This document shows positions 1-9,038 of a stretch of 34,725 bases of DNA, piece after piece; the first letter of the stretch is position 1; each line of letters begins with the position of its first letter. Below the pieces are notes generated by a model. It was given only the letters and a program-made list of their open reading frames with translations, was not told the DNA's origin and made no database searches. This stretch comes from Chloracidobacterium sp. Lineage in GTDB: Bacteria; Acidobacteriota; Blastocatellia; Pyrinomonadales; Pyrinomonadaceae. A program made the position numbers and the translations under genes. The stretch is taken from the NCBI GenBank assembly GCA_025362075.1, contig JANYIL010000062.1, positions 1-34,725 on the forward strand, in the 5' to 3' direction.

Positions 1-171
1 CTCACGGTTGACGAAGCCGGCGACGTCGCCACGATCCAGAAAACCAGCGGCCCGCCGATGCTGCAAAACGCCGCCAAGGACGCGATCAAAAAATGGAAGT
101 TTAAGCCCTTCGTCCGCGACGGCCAGCCGGTCAAGGCGACGGGTTTTGTAAGTTTTAACTTCGCGCTGTAA
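1..171 (+). CDS. C-terminal fragment of TonB-family (energy transducer) protein, truncated by window edge
   Basis: Frame 1 reads LTVDEAGDVATIQKTSGPPMLQNAAKDAIKKWKFKPFVRDGQPVKATGFVSFNFAL*, typical TonB C-terminal domain. Confidence 0.75.
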   Translation, partial: LTVDEAGDVATIQKTSGPPMLQNAAKDAIKKWKFKPFVRDGQPVKATGFVSFNFAL

Positions 172-180
172 GAAATAAGA

Positions 181-254
181 ATTAGCCACGAACTACACGA
201 ATTACACGAACGTTTTTTGGTCTGTTCGTGACGTTCGTGTAGTTCGTGGCTAAT
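181..254. repeat. Inverted-repeat hairpin element (attagccacgaactacacgaa ... ttcgtgtagttcgtggctaat)
   Basis: Left arm 181-212 and right arm 232-254 are complementary except for one extra 9-nt tandem unit (ttacacgaa) in the left arm. Confidence 0.85.
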
Positions 255-285
255 TTTTCTGCTGTGTCTGGGTTAGAATGCCACT

Positions 286-3183
286 ATGCGTTCTCTACTA
301 GTCATTTTACTATTTGTTATCGGCGTTGCGGCGCAAACTCCCCCGATCGAAACCGGCGTTTCGCACACGTTGGCCCAATGGCGAGCTGCTCGATATTCGG
401 ATATTCGCTATAAGTTCAACCTGACGCTCGAAAAAATGTCGCCCGTGCTGAAAGGCACGATGGAGATCAGGGTTAACTTAAACTCGCTGGTGGAATCCGA
501 GCCTAGCCCCAAATCTATCATTCTCGACTGGCGAAAGATCACCGGCCATGAAAAAGATTCAACAATCTCGAACGTGACCGTCAATGGCACACCGATGGAC
601 GTTCGCGGCGGTGGGGCCTTTGAGATCACCAGCACTAAACCGTACATTATCGACGACCGAGACCATCTCATCATCGGCGGCGCCCAGTCGGGCGAAAACG
701 TTGTCAAACTGGATTTCACCTCGCCGATCCTGACCAGCGGCTCGGCGATCACGCGGTACATCGATAAGGAAGACGGCGCGGAATATGTCTATTCGCTCTT
801 TGTCCCGTCCGACGCCAGCACGGCGTTCCCGGTCTTTGACCAGCCGGATCTGAAGGCGAGGTTCACGTTAACGACTCACGTGCCCGCCGACTGGGTGGTA
901 ATAAGCAATGATTTGAGCGTTAGTGCTACGGACGGACGTACTCTATCCACTAACTTTTACGAAACCAAACCTATCAGCACCTACGTCTTTGCCTTTACGG
1001 CGGGGCCGTGGCAGCGGATACCACCGCTTAGAGTCGGTTTCGTCGGGGGCGGCCTGCCTCCGTATCCGGATATCGCGTATCATGTTCGCGCATCTCAAGC
1101 CAAGAAGTTCCAGCCCCACGCTGCCGAGGTCTTTCGGCTGACGAGCGAGGGCATCAAATTCCTCGAAACCTACTTCGACTACAAATTTCCCTGGCCCAAA
1201 TACGATCTTGTCCTGATCCCCGAATTCCCCTTTGGCGGGATGGAGCATGCGGGAGCTACGTTTCTGCGAGAGTCATCCGTTATTTTCCCGACCGAGCCGA
1301 CCAAAAACGACCAGATCTCGCGGGCGAACCTTATCTTTCACGAGACGGCGCATCAGTGGTTTGGGGACACTGTGACGATGAAATGGTTTGACGACCTGTG
1401 GCTAAAAGAGGGGTTTGCCGAGTTTATGGCATACAAGACGCTCGAGAAAGTTATGCCCGAGGCCAACGCCTGGAAAATCTTTTACGAACGCAACAAACAG
1501 GCCGCCTACCAGACCGATTCAACCAAGGGCACGACCCCCATCTATCAGGAGATCGCCAACCTCTCGGCCGCCAAGAGCGCCTACGGCAACATCGTCTATC
1601 GAAAGGCGCCTTCGTTTCTCCGCCAAGCCGAGTTTTATCTAGGCGAAGACAAATTCCAAACCGCCGTCCGCGTGTTCCTGAAGAAACACGAGTACGCAAA
1701 TGCGGGCTGGGAAGATCTGGTGAAGGAGTTTGAGACGGCAAGTGGAAGGGATCTGAAAGAGTGGGCGAAACAGTGGGTAACCCAGAGAGGCCTACCTATT
1801 TATAGGGTTCAAAGAACGCAGGACGACCCAAATATCTATGAAGTCACAATAGTCCCGAGCGACGCTCTTCGATTAGGAGGAGTCTGGCAAATGAAAGTGC
1901 AGACGCTAGCCGTAACATCGGATAAAAACGGAACGACTAATCCTATAGCGTTGTTCACCGTGTCGAATGGTCGAATGGACCCATATCGAATGTCCGAAAC
2001 CATCTCTGACGGAACCCAGAGCCTCTATTATTATTTTCCAAACTACGGCGACTACGGCTACGGCATCTTTCTGCTCGACGCCAAAAGCCGCGATTATGTC
2101 CTGAAAAATATCCAGAACGAAAAGGACCCGTTTTTACGGACAATGATGTGGGGCAGCCTCTGGGACAGCGTCCGCGAAGCCGAGCTTGATCCGAAGGATT
2201 ATGTCGAGCTGGTGGTAAAAATGCTGGGCTCCGACGTTCGGAGTTCCGACTTTAGTCGGCCCTCCACCGCAAAGATGCCAGCTAAAGCTGGAACTCCAAA
2301 CACGGAGACCGACGAAGGCACGATCCAGACACTGCTTAGCCGAGTCTCGACGACGATGAATTATTACGTCTCGGACACGCAGCGGTCCGCACTTGCCCTT
2401 AAGGTCGAGTCGCTCCTAATCGACAGGATACAAAATGCCCCTACCGCCGGACAGCGGATCACTTTTTACCGTGCATTCCTGGGTCTCGCATCGACCGAGC
2501 GTGCCCGGGGCGTCCTCAAGCAGATACTCAGGAATGGCTCGCCCAGGTCAGAACCACCTGCGGTAGCGGGTGGTTTAACTCGGCGGTCACCCAGCTCCGA
2601 CAAAAAAGACTCAAGTAAACCGACAAGTAACAATGACCATCTTCAACCACCCGCTACCGCAGGTGGTTCTGACTTCCACCTCAAAACCAAAGACCGTTTC
2701 GACATTGTCACGCGTCTCATCATCCTCGGCGACGCGGACGCTCCTAAACTGCTCGTCGATCTCGAAAAAACCGAGACGGGCGACGATGCCAAACGCTATG
2801 CTTACGCCGCCAAGGCCGGCGCGGCGACTGCCGAGAACAAGGCCAAATACTGGAACGATTTCCTGACCAACAAAGACATTTCCGAGAGTTGGATCGAGGC
2901 CGCCATGGTGCCGTTTAATTCGATCAGGCAAACGCAGCTAACTCAGCAATTTCTGGAGCGCGCCCTCGCCGAGCTGCCAAACCTCAAACGCTCGCGCAAG
3001 ATATTTTTTGTCAATGGCTGGCTCGGTGCCTTCATCGGCGGCCAACGCAGTGAGGCGGCCCTGGCTGTCGTCAACAAGTTCCTCGCCGATAATCCAAATC
3101 TCGACAACGACCTGCGGCTAAAAATACTCGAAAACGTCGATACCATCGAACGGGCGGTCAAGATCAGGAATAAGTACAAATAG
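286..3183 (+). CDS. M1 family metallopeptidase (aminopeptidase N-like), secreted
   Basis: 965 aa; signal peptide; GGMEHAG and HETAHQWFGDTVT...KEGFAEFMAY zinc site. Confidence 0.93.
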   Translation: MRSLLVILLFVIGVAAQTPPIETGVSHTLAQWRAARYSDIRYKFNLTLEKMSPVLKGTMEIRVNLNSLVESEPSPKSIILDWRKITGHEKDSTISNVTVNGTPMDVRGGGAFEITSTKPYIIDDRDHLIIGGAQSGENVVKLDFTSPILTSGSAITRYIDKEDGAEYVYSLFVPSDASTAFPVFDQPDLKARFTLTTHVPADWVVISNDLSVSATDGRTLSTNFYETKPISTYVFAFTAGPWQRIPPLRVGFVGGGLPPYPDIAYHVRASQAKKFQPHAAEVFRLTSEGIKFLETYFDYKFPWPKYDLVLIPEFPFGGMEHAGATFLRESSVIFPTEPTKNDQISRANLIFHETAHQWFGDTVTMKWFDDLWLKEGFAEFMAYKTLEKVMPEANAWKIFYERNKQAAYQTDSTKGTTPIYQEIANLSAAKSAYGNIVYRKAPSFLRQAEFYLGEDKFQTAVRVFLKKHEYANAGWEDLVKEFETASGRDLKEWAKQWVTQRGLPIYRVQRTQDDPNIYEVTIVPSDALRLGGVWQMKVQTLAVTSDKNGTTNPIALFTVSNGRMDPYRMSETISDGTQSLYYYFPNYGDYGYGIFLLDAKSRDYVLKNIQNEKDPFLRTMMWGSLWDSVREAELDPKDYVELVVKMLGSDVRSSDFSRPSTAKMPAKAGTPNTETDEGTIQTLLSRVSTTMNYYVSDTQRSALALKVESLLIDRIQNAPTAGQRITFYRAFLGLASTERARGVLKQILRNGSPRSEPPAVAGGLTRRSPSSDKKDSSKPTSNNDHLQPPATAGGSDFHLKTKDRFDIVTRLIILGDADAPKLLVDLEKTETGDDAKRYAYAAKAGAATAENKAKYWNDFLTNKDISESWIEAAMVPFNSIRQTQLTQQFLERALAELPNLKRSRKIFFVNGWLGAFIGGQRSEAALAVVNKFLADNPNLDNDLRLKILENVDTIERAVKIRNKYK
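2240..2297. repeat. Inverted-repeat element inserted in-frame within the M1 peptidase gene
   Basis: ggagttccgactttagtcggc (2240-2260) vs gccagctaaagctggaactcc (2277-2297); each arm also has its own small stem. Confidence 0.75.
2547..2673. repeat. Perfect 29-bp inverted repeat with 69-nt centre, in-frame within the M1 peptidase gene
   Basis: gtcagaaccacctgcggtagcgggtggtt (2547-2575) and exact reverse complement aaccacccgctaccgcaggtggttctgac (2645-2673). Confidence 0.95.
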
Positions 3184-3210
3184 CAGGTGGCGCCGGTTAG
3201 AAATGAACGT

Positions 3211-3292
3211 AAAATCTCTGCGTTGCTCTGCGTCTTCCTCAAGGCGGCCTCTGCGTTCAAATCCGGGTAACCGCAGAGTACGCAGAGATTTT
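3211..3292. repeat. Intergenic inverted repeat (aaaatctctgcgttgctctgcg ... cgcagagtacgcagagatttt)
   Basis: Arms 3211-3232 and 3271-3292 nearly complementary. Confidence 0.75.
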
Positions 3293-3432
3293 CGCAGAGA
3301 ACGCGGAGAAGACTGCTACGCATTGTACACGCCACAAACCAGAACGCTGCCACCCGATTAAACACCGCCGGACGGGGGCCACCGCTACCAATTATTTACA
3401 CAACCCGCCCGCCCAAGCTAAACTCAATATTT

Positions 3433-3918
3433 ATGGCTGAGTCGATCGCGTTTACAAATGGTGCCGGCCGCAAAATGGTCTATGGCGAGCTGGCGCCGCA
3501 GATCGAGGCGCTGCTGGCGGGCGAGACCGATCTCGTGGCAAATCTCGCGAACGTGGCCGCCGTGTTGAAAGAGGCATTCGGATTCTTCTGGATCGGGTTT
3601 TACATCGTTAAGGACGGCCAGCTTGTGCTAGGCCCGTTTCAGGGGCCGCTCGCGTGTACGCGGATCGCTTTCGATCAGGGCGTTTGTGGCCATGCATATA
3701 CGACGCGGCATACGGTGATCGTCGCGGATGTGGACGAATTTCCCGGGCATATTGCCTGTGCTTCGGCGTCGAGGTCCGAGATCGTCATTCCCATACTTGA
3801 CCGGAGCGGAGCCGTTTTCGGCGTTTTGGACGTCGACAGCGACAACCTCGACGACTTTGGCCAGGCGGACGCCGACGGACTCGGTCGGATAGTAGAGATA
3901 ATTCAGCGGACGATCTAG
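3433..3918 (+). CDS. msrC: GAF-domain free methionine-(R)-sulfoxide reductase
   Basis: LGPFQGPLACTRIAFDQGVCGHAY...FPGHIACASASRSEIVIPI with the three characteristic cysteines. Confidence 0.88.
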   Translation: MAESIAFTNGAGRKMVYGELAPQIEALLAGETDLVANLANVAAVLKEAFGFFWIGFYIVKDGQLVLGPFQGPLACTRIAFDQGVCGHAYTTRHTVIVADVDEFPGHIACASASRSEIVIPILDRSGAVFGVLDVDSDNLDDFGQADADGLGRIVEIIQRTI

Positions 3919-3927
3919 TGCGGCGTT

Positions 3928-4938
3928 ATGAACGGAGCGGAATACCCACTTTGGGTCTGGATAGTCTTTTTTTTGACGGTTTTGTCGGCCCTTTTTGTCG
4001 ATGTTGGCATCGTCAACCGCCGCGCGCACATGCCGAGCCGGCATGAAACTATTATCTGGAGCATCGTCTGGATCTCGCTCGCCCTCGCCTTTAACGGCTT
4101 TATTCTTACTCAGTTCGGTACGCCAAAGGCGAAGGAATTTTTCACTGGCTATCTGATCGAGCTGTCGCTGTCGATCGACAATCTGTTTGTTTTTCTACTG
4201 ATATTCCGGTATTTCAAGGTGCCCGCGAAATACCAGCATCGCGTACTGTTTTGGGGCATTTTCATGGCGATGGTGATGAGGCTGGTGATGATCTTTGCCG
4301 GGGCCCAACTTGTCGAGAATTTTAGCTGGATACTCTATCTTTTCGGCGCGTTCCTGATCTACACGGGCATCAAGATGTTCGGCGAGGACGAGTCGTTCGA
4401 CCCCGGAAAAAGCTCGATGGTCAATCTGACCACGAGATTTGTGCGTATATCCAAGCACTACGACGGTGACAGTTTCTTCGTCAACATAGACGGCAAACGC
4501 ACCGGCACGCTACTTCTGCTGGTGCTGATCGTGATTAATGTCGCCGATCTGGTCTTTGCCGTCGATTCCATTCCCGCGATCTTTGGCATCACGACCGATC
4601 GGTTTGTCGTCTACACGTCGAATATTTTTGCGATCCTGGGCCTCAGGACATTTTATTTTTTGCTGGTCGAGATGGCGGAAAAGTTTCATTTCCTCAAGTA
4701 TGGGCTCGCTTTTGTGTTAACGTTTATCGGTATCAAAATGCTCTTGCCTCTGGCGGCCCAAGGCTTGATAATGTTACAAGGTGGGGGAGAGGATTCGGCC
4801 GTAAACGCTTTTTTACAGCGGTTTGTGCATCACGAGTATGAGCAAACGGTTATTAACCTATCGCTCGGCGTGGTTGCCGGATCGATACTCACGTCGGTCG
4901 CCCTGTCGCTGATCTTTCCCCACAAACGCGAGGGATGA
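3928..4938 (+). CDS. TerC/Alx family integral membrane protein
   Basis: 336 aa; SLSIDNLFVFLLIFRYF, DLVFAVDSIPAIFGIT motifs. Confidence 0.92.
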   Translation: MNGAEYPLWVWIVFFLTVLSALFVDVGIVNRRAHMPSRHETIIWSIVWISLALAFNGFILTQFGTPKAKEFFTGYLIELSLSIDNLFVFLLIFRYFKVPAKYQHRVLFWGIFMAMVMRLVMIFAGAQLVENFSWILYLFGAFLIYTGIKMFGEDESFDPGKSSMVNLTTRFVRISKHYDGDSFFVNIDGKRTGTLLLLVLIVINVADLVFAVDSIPAIFGITTDRFVVYTSNIFAILGLRTFYFLLVEMAEKFHFLKYGLAFVLTFIGIKMLLPLAAQGLIMLQGGGEDSAVNAFLQRFVHHEYEQTVINLSLGVVAGSILTSVALSLIFPHKREG

Positions 4939-4954
4939 ATTATATCCACCCTTA

Positions 4955-6193
4955 ATGGAAGATAACAAATACCGCAAATTTTACGTCGACTGGTGGAATA
5001 TCCGCAACAGCACGATCTACTCGGTGATCGCTGTTGTCATAATTTTACTGGCCCTCGGCGGAGGTGCGTGGTGGGCGTCGCGGCACAATTGGTTTATCGA
5101 CACGCCCGACCAGAATGTACCGAAAGATGCGGCCCGGATCGTTTCATTCGAGGGTGATGTGCGGATCATCCGTGCCGCGACACGCGAGACGATAGTCGTC
5201 AAAAGCGAGACTTTCGTCACCGCCGGGGACACGATCCAGACGATGGCAGACGGGCGGGCGACCGTGCAAAATATCGATGGCTCGGTCTTTTACGTCAAGC
5301 CCAACAGCGCCATGGTGGTCAAGGTTTCGACCTCGCTCTTTGGCGGAAAGGACGTCCGGCTGACGGTGAATGACGGCCAGGTAAACGTCAAGACGAGCGA
5401 TCAGCCGCAAGACTCGAAAAACATCGTCGAGGTAGCCGATTCGGAAAACCGCGTGCTGTCGAATACGGACGCGAGCTTTAATGCCGATTCGCAGACCAAC
5501 GGCGGCGAGATTCGCATCAGTCGCGGCGGGGTGGAAACGACGATCGGCGGCGAAAAGACGACGATCAGTGAAAACGAGTTTGCCTCGGTCAACAACGGCA
5601 AGCTGTCGGCACGCGAAAAATTGCTCGCACCGCCAAGGCCCGTCGCCCCGGCAAATTCGGCCCAGATCCCCGATTCCGGCGGCGGCGTGAGCGTGGCATT
5701 TAGCTGGCAGGCACCCGAGGAAAACCCGATCGCGAGCTATTATCTGCAGATCTCAAAATCGCCGATCTTTGCGGCAGATTCGATACTCGTCGACAAAAGC
5801 TCGATGACGACCCGCGAATTCCGTCTCGCCGGCATCTCGCCCGGCACGTATTACTGGCGGGTCAAGGCAACATCGGTCTCAGGCCAAACGACAAACTGGA
5901 ACGACGCGTGGAAGTTCCTGGTGGTGCGGCCGAGCGATAACGTTTCGATCGACGCGACCAACGTCCAGGTCGAACGCGTCGGTGGAAATGTGTATATCCT
6001 AACGGGCCGCACCTTGCCCGGAATGAGCGTCAGGACGGCGGGCCGCGACACGTTTGCCGGGCCCGACGGGTCGTTCCGCTTGCAAATATCGTCGCCGTCG
6101 GTCGAGACCGCCGTCGAGATCAGCGACGATCGTGGCAACCGCCGGGGCTTTATCGTCTCTCTCAGAAATGGCAGCATTTTGCGGCGTTATTAG
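4955..6193 (+). CDS. FecR domain-containing membrane-anchored protein
   Basis: N-terminal TM helix then FecR-like domain (GDTIQTMADGRATVQNIDGSVFYVKPNSAM). Confidence 0.8.
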   Translation: MEDNKYRKFYVDWWNIRNSTIYSVIAVVIILLALGGGAWWASRHNWFIDTPDQNVPKDAARIVSFEGDVRIIRAATRETIVVKSETFVTAGDTIQTMADGRATVQNIDGSVFYVKPNSAMVVKVSTSLFGGKDVRLTVNDGQVNVKTSDQPQDSKNIVEVADSENRVLSNTDASFNADSQTNGGEIRISRGGVETTIGGEKTTISENEFASVNNGKLSAREKLLAPPRPVAPANSAQIPDSGGGVSVAFSWQAPEENPIASYYLQISKSPIFAADSILVDKSSMTTREFRLAGISPGTYYWRVKATSVSGQTTNWNDAWKFLVVRPSDNVSIDATNVQVERVGGNVYILTGRTLPGMSVRTAGRDTFAGPDGSFRLQISSPSVETAVEISDDRGNRRGFIVSLRNGSILRRY

Positions 6194-6214
6194 GGAAAAA
6201 GGGGGGCCGTCGAG

Positions 6215-7159
6215 ATCGCTCATAACCACAACCATCAGAACGAGGATTTACGCACCGGCCGTGCACGGCGGCTGTGGCTTGCTCTCGCTCTGACATTTTT
6301 CTATATGTTTGCCGAGGCGATCGGCGGCTGGGTGACCAATTCGCTTGCCCTGATCGCGGACGCCGGCCACATGCTGACGGATGTAGCGGCCCTCGGCCTG
6401 ACGCTCGGGGCGATCTGGTTTGGCGCCCGCCCGGCTACGGCGCGGAAAACGTTTGGCTATTACCGGCTTGAGATATTGGCGGCGTTTGTTAACGGCATCG
6501 TACTCGTGCTGCTCTCGATAGCCGTTATTTACGAAGGCGTCATCCGCTGGCAGGCACCGCCTGATGTCCATGGCCTGCAGATGACCGTGATCGCCGTGGG
6601 CGGCCTGCTCGTTAATATCGTGGCGGCAAAGCTGCTCCATTCCGGCCACAAACACGACCTCAATATGCGCGGTGCGTGGCTGCATGTCATGGGCGACCTG
6701 CTCGGCACGGTGACGGCCATCGTCGCGGGCGTACTGATCGTCACGCTCGGCTGGCTGTGGGCCGACCCGCTGTGCAGCGTTTTGATCAGCATGATAATTA
6801 TTTTTGGCGCGTGGCGGCTGATCGTCGATTCGGTCAATGTCCTGTTAGAAGGCACGCCCGCCCATATCAATCTCGCGGCCGTCGAGGAAACGATACTTGA
6901 GACCGCTGGCGTCGGAGGCGTCCACGATCTGCACGTCTGGACGATCTCATCCGGCATCGAGGCCCTATCGGCCCATATCAGCCACGACGAATCGGTCGCC
7001 CATTCGGACCTGCTCGCGGCCGTCCGCGAAAAGCTGCACGACCGTTTTGGCCTCGACCACCTGACTATCCAGATGGAGACGATGGACCTCGAGGCCGAAG
7101 CAGTTTATGTCTGCGAGACGGGGACAAAGTGTTTCGAGCCCTCCGCAAAACGCTTTTGA
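6215..7159 (+). CDS. Cation diffusion facilitator (CDF) family transporter; ORF track begins at 6305 but coding probably starts at ATC 6215
   Basis: FYMFAEAIGGWVTNSLALIADAGHMLTDV; in-frame upstream codons give (M)AHNHNHQNEDLRTGRARRLWLALALTFFY. Confidence 0.88.
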   Translation: MAHNHNHQNEDLRTGRARRLWLALALTFFYMFAEAIGGWVTNSLALIADAGHMLTDVAALGLTLGAIWFGARPATARKTFGYYRLEILAAFVNGIVLVLLSIAVIYEGVIRWQAPPDVHGLQMTVIAVGGLLVNIVAAKLLHSGHKHDLNMRGAWLHVMGDLLGTVTAIVAGVLIVTLGWLWADPLCSVLISMIIIFGAWRLIVDSVNVLLEGTPAHINLAAVEETILETAGVGGVHDLHVWTISSGIEALSAHISHDESVAHSDLLAAVREKLHDRFGLDHLTIQMETMDLEAEAVYVCETGTKCFEPSAKRF

Positions 7160-7164
7160 CGCCT

Positions 7165-8415
7165 ATGCCCACCATCGACCTCAAATACGGCACGGCCGCG
7201 ATCCCGTTCGAATACGACATCGACCGTTTCGATGTCCTCGGCCAGACCTCTCATAAACCGGCCCTGTCCGATGTTGAGATAGGTGAAAAACTCGATCAAC
7301 CCATCGATGCCCCTGCGCTCGAAGAAAAAATAAAGCCGGGCGAGACGGTCCTGCTCGTCGTCCCGGACGCCACACGCGAAACGGCTGCCGGGCAGGTCGT
7401 AAACCTGCTCGTTCGCCGCCTCATTGCCAACGGCACGACGCCATTTGAGATCAGCATCATTTTCGCGACCGGCATCCACCGCAAAGTCACCGAGGCTGAA
7501 AAGTCCTCGATCCTGACGCCGTTCATTGCTCAGCGGATAAAAACATTAGACCACGATCCGCGCGACCTGATGCAGATAGTTCGTGTGGGCGAAACCTCGG
7601 GCGGAGTACCGGTCGAGCTAAACCGGGCAGTTCTCGAACACGACCATGTCATTCTGATAGGCGGGGTCACGTTTCACTATTTTGCGGGTTTCACTGGCGG
7701 ACGAAAGCTAATATGCCCGGGCCTCGCGTCGGCGCGGACGGTCGCGGCAACGCATAAGCTCGCCTTTGACTGCGAGACATTGTCTCGTCGCGACGGCGTC
7801 GATACGGGGAAACTAGATGGAAACGCGGTTCATGAGGCCTTCATGGAGGCGGTCGCGATGGTCGATCCAGCTTTCGCGATCACGACCATGGTCGATGACG
7901 CCGGCGAGATTGTCGATTTATTTTGCGGTAATTGGAAAACGTCGCATCGTGCCGCCTGCGATGGCTACGCGGCTGAGCATACGATCAAGTTGAAAGAAAA
8001 ACGCGACCTTGTCATCGCCAGTTGTAACGGGTTCCCCCACGACATAAATATCGTCCAGGCCCACAAAACGCTCGATGCCGCCGCCCGCGCGTGTACCGAT
8101 GGAGGGACAATCGTCCTGCTTGCTGAATGCACCGACGGACTGGGACGTGACGATTTTCTAAATTGGTTCAATGCCGCCGATAGCAGCGATCTCGCAGCCA
8201 ATCTCTGCAAAAAATATCAGGTCAACGGCCAAACCGCATGGAGCCTTTTGAAAAAGGCGGAGAGATTTAATATTCAGATCGTAACCGGATTGGAAAAAAG
8301 TCAGACGGATAAGATGAGGCTGGTCAAAATCACCGATCCCGCATCGGTTATCTCGACGGCTGACAAAGGGTATATTTTACCCTTCGGGGGGAAATTTCAG
8401 GTAGAGAAAGTCTGA
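7165..8415 (+). CDS. LarA-like nickel-dependent lactate racemase family protein (start likely 7165 rather than 7129)
   Basis: LLVVPDATR, IIFATGIHR, GGVTFHYFAGFTGGRKLICPG, THKL motifs. Confidence 0.82.
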   Translation: MPTIDLKYGTAAIPFEYDIDRFDVLGQTSHKPALSDVEIGEKLDQPIDAPALEEKIKPGETVLLVVPDATRETAAGQVVNLLVRRLIANGTTPFEISIIFATGIHRKVTEAEKSSILTPFIAQRIKTLDHDPRDLMQIVRVGETSGGVPVELNRAVLEHDHVILIGGVTFHYFAGFTGGRKLICPGLASARTVAATHKLAFDCETLSRRDGVDTGKLDGNAVHEAFMEAVAMVDPAFAITTMVDDAGEIVDLFCGNWKTSHRAACDGYAAEHTIKLKEKRDLVIASCNGFPHDINIVQAHKTLDAAARACTDGGTIVLLAECTDGLGRDDFLNWFNAADSSDLAANLCKKYQVNGQTAWSLLKKAERFNIQIVTGLEKSQTDKMRLVKITDPASVISTADKGYILPFGGKFQVEKV

Positions 8416-8653
8416 ATAGTCAAATTTTGTCGCTGAAGGCGACGAATGCAATAAGGTCGAGTAACACCCGACTAACGTGTGCGGCAAGCACTACGTACTC
8501 GGTTAAGGGACGCATAACCTATTGAATATTCAACCCTTATAGGGTCGGTACATATTGCCGGACATGACCGTCGGGATGCTGCGGGGCGCTATTTCATATG
8601 TCCGCTTAGCGGACTTCGAGGGCTTTTCAGACATCCTAATTGGCCTTATAACA

Positions 8654-9019
8654 CTATCTGTTGAACGGAGACGAGACCTTCCAACTCGTCAGCGATAGCT
8701 GGTCTTTAAGACTCTGAAAGACCACCGCCGTTGCGGTCCGGCGACGCCCTCGCCGGTCGGCGACGCGCAGCACCAGGCGGTAGTTCATCCCGGCGACGAC
8801 CTGTTGCTCGGCCCTGACGACCTTGATGAGCGTCACCCTGTTACCGGTGCGTAAGGTGCGTTGCTGGACAGCGAATTTGGCCGCACGTTTTACTTCCTTT
8901 GACGAAGTTGATGTGTCGCCGTATGCGCCGGTCATCTGCGCCGCAACGCCACTGGCCGCCGCATAAATGCCAAATACAAAAACGATGGTGAGCGAATAAT
9001 ACAAAAATCGCTTTTTCAT
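8654..9019 (-). CDS. Secreted small protein with cystatin-like domain
   Basis: Signal peptide; EVKRAAKFAVQQ ... QVVAGMNYRLVLRV (QxVxG motif) ... LTSWKV. Confidence 0.65.
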   Translation of the reverse strand: MKKRFLYYSLTIVFVFGIYAAASGVAAQMTGAYGDTSTSSKEVKRAAKFAVQQRTLRTGNRVTLIKVVRAEQQVVAGMNYRLVLRVADRRGRRRTATAVVFQSLKDQLSLTSWKVSSPFNR

Positions 9020-9038
9020 GATGATCTCCCTTTTCGAA

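Noticed and set aside
2943-3365. 140-aa minus ORF containing RVLCENLCVLCG
   Set aside because: Repeat-derived and antisense to the M1 peptidase.
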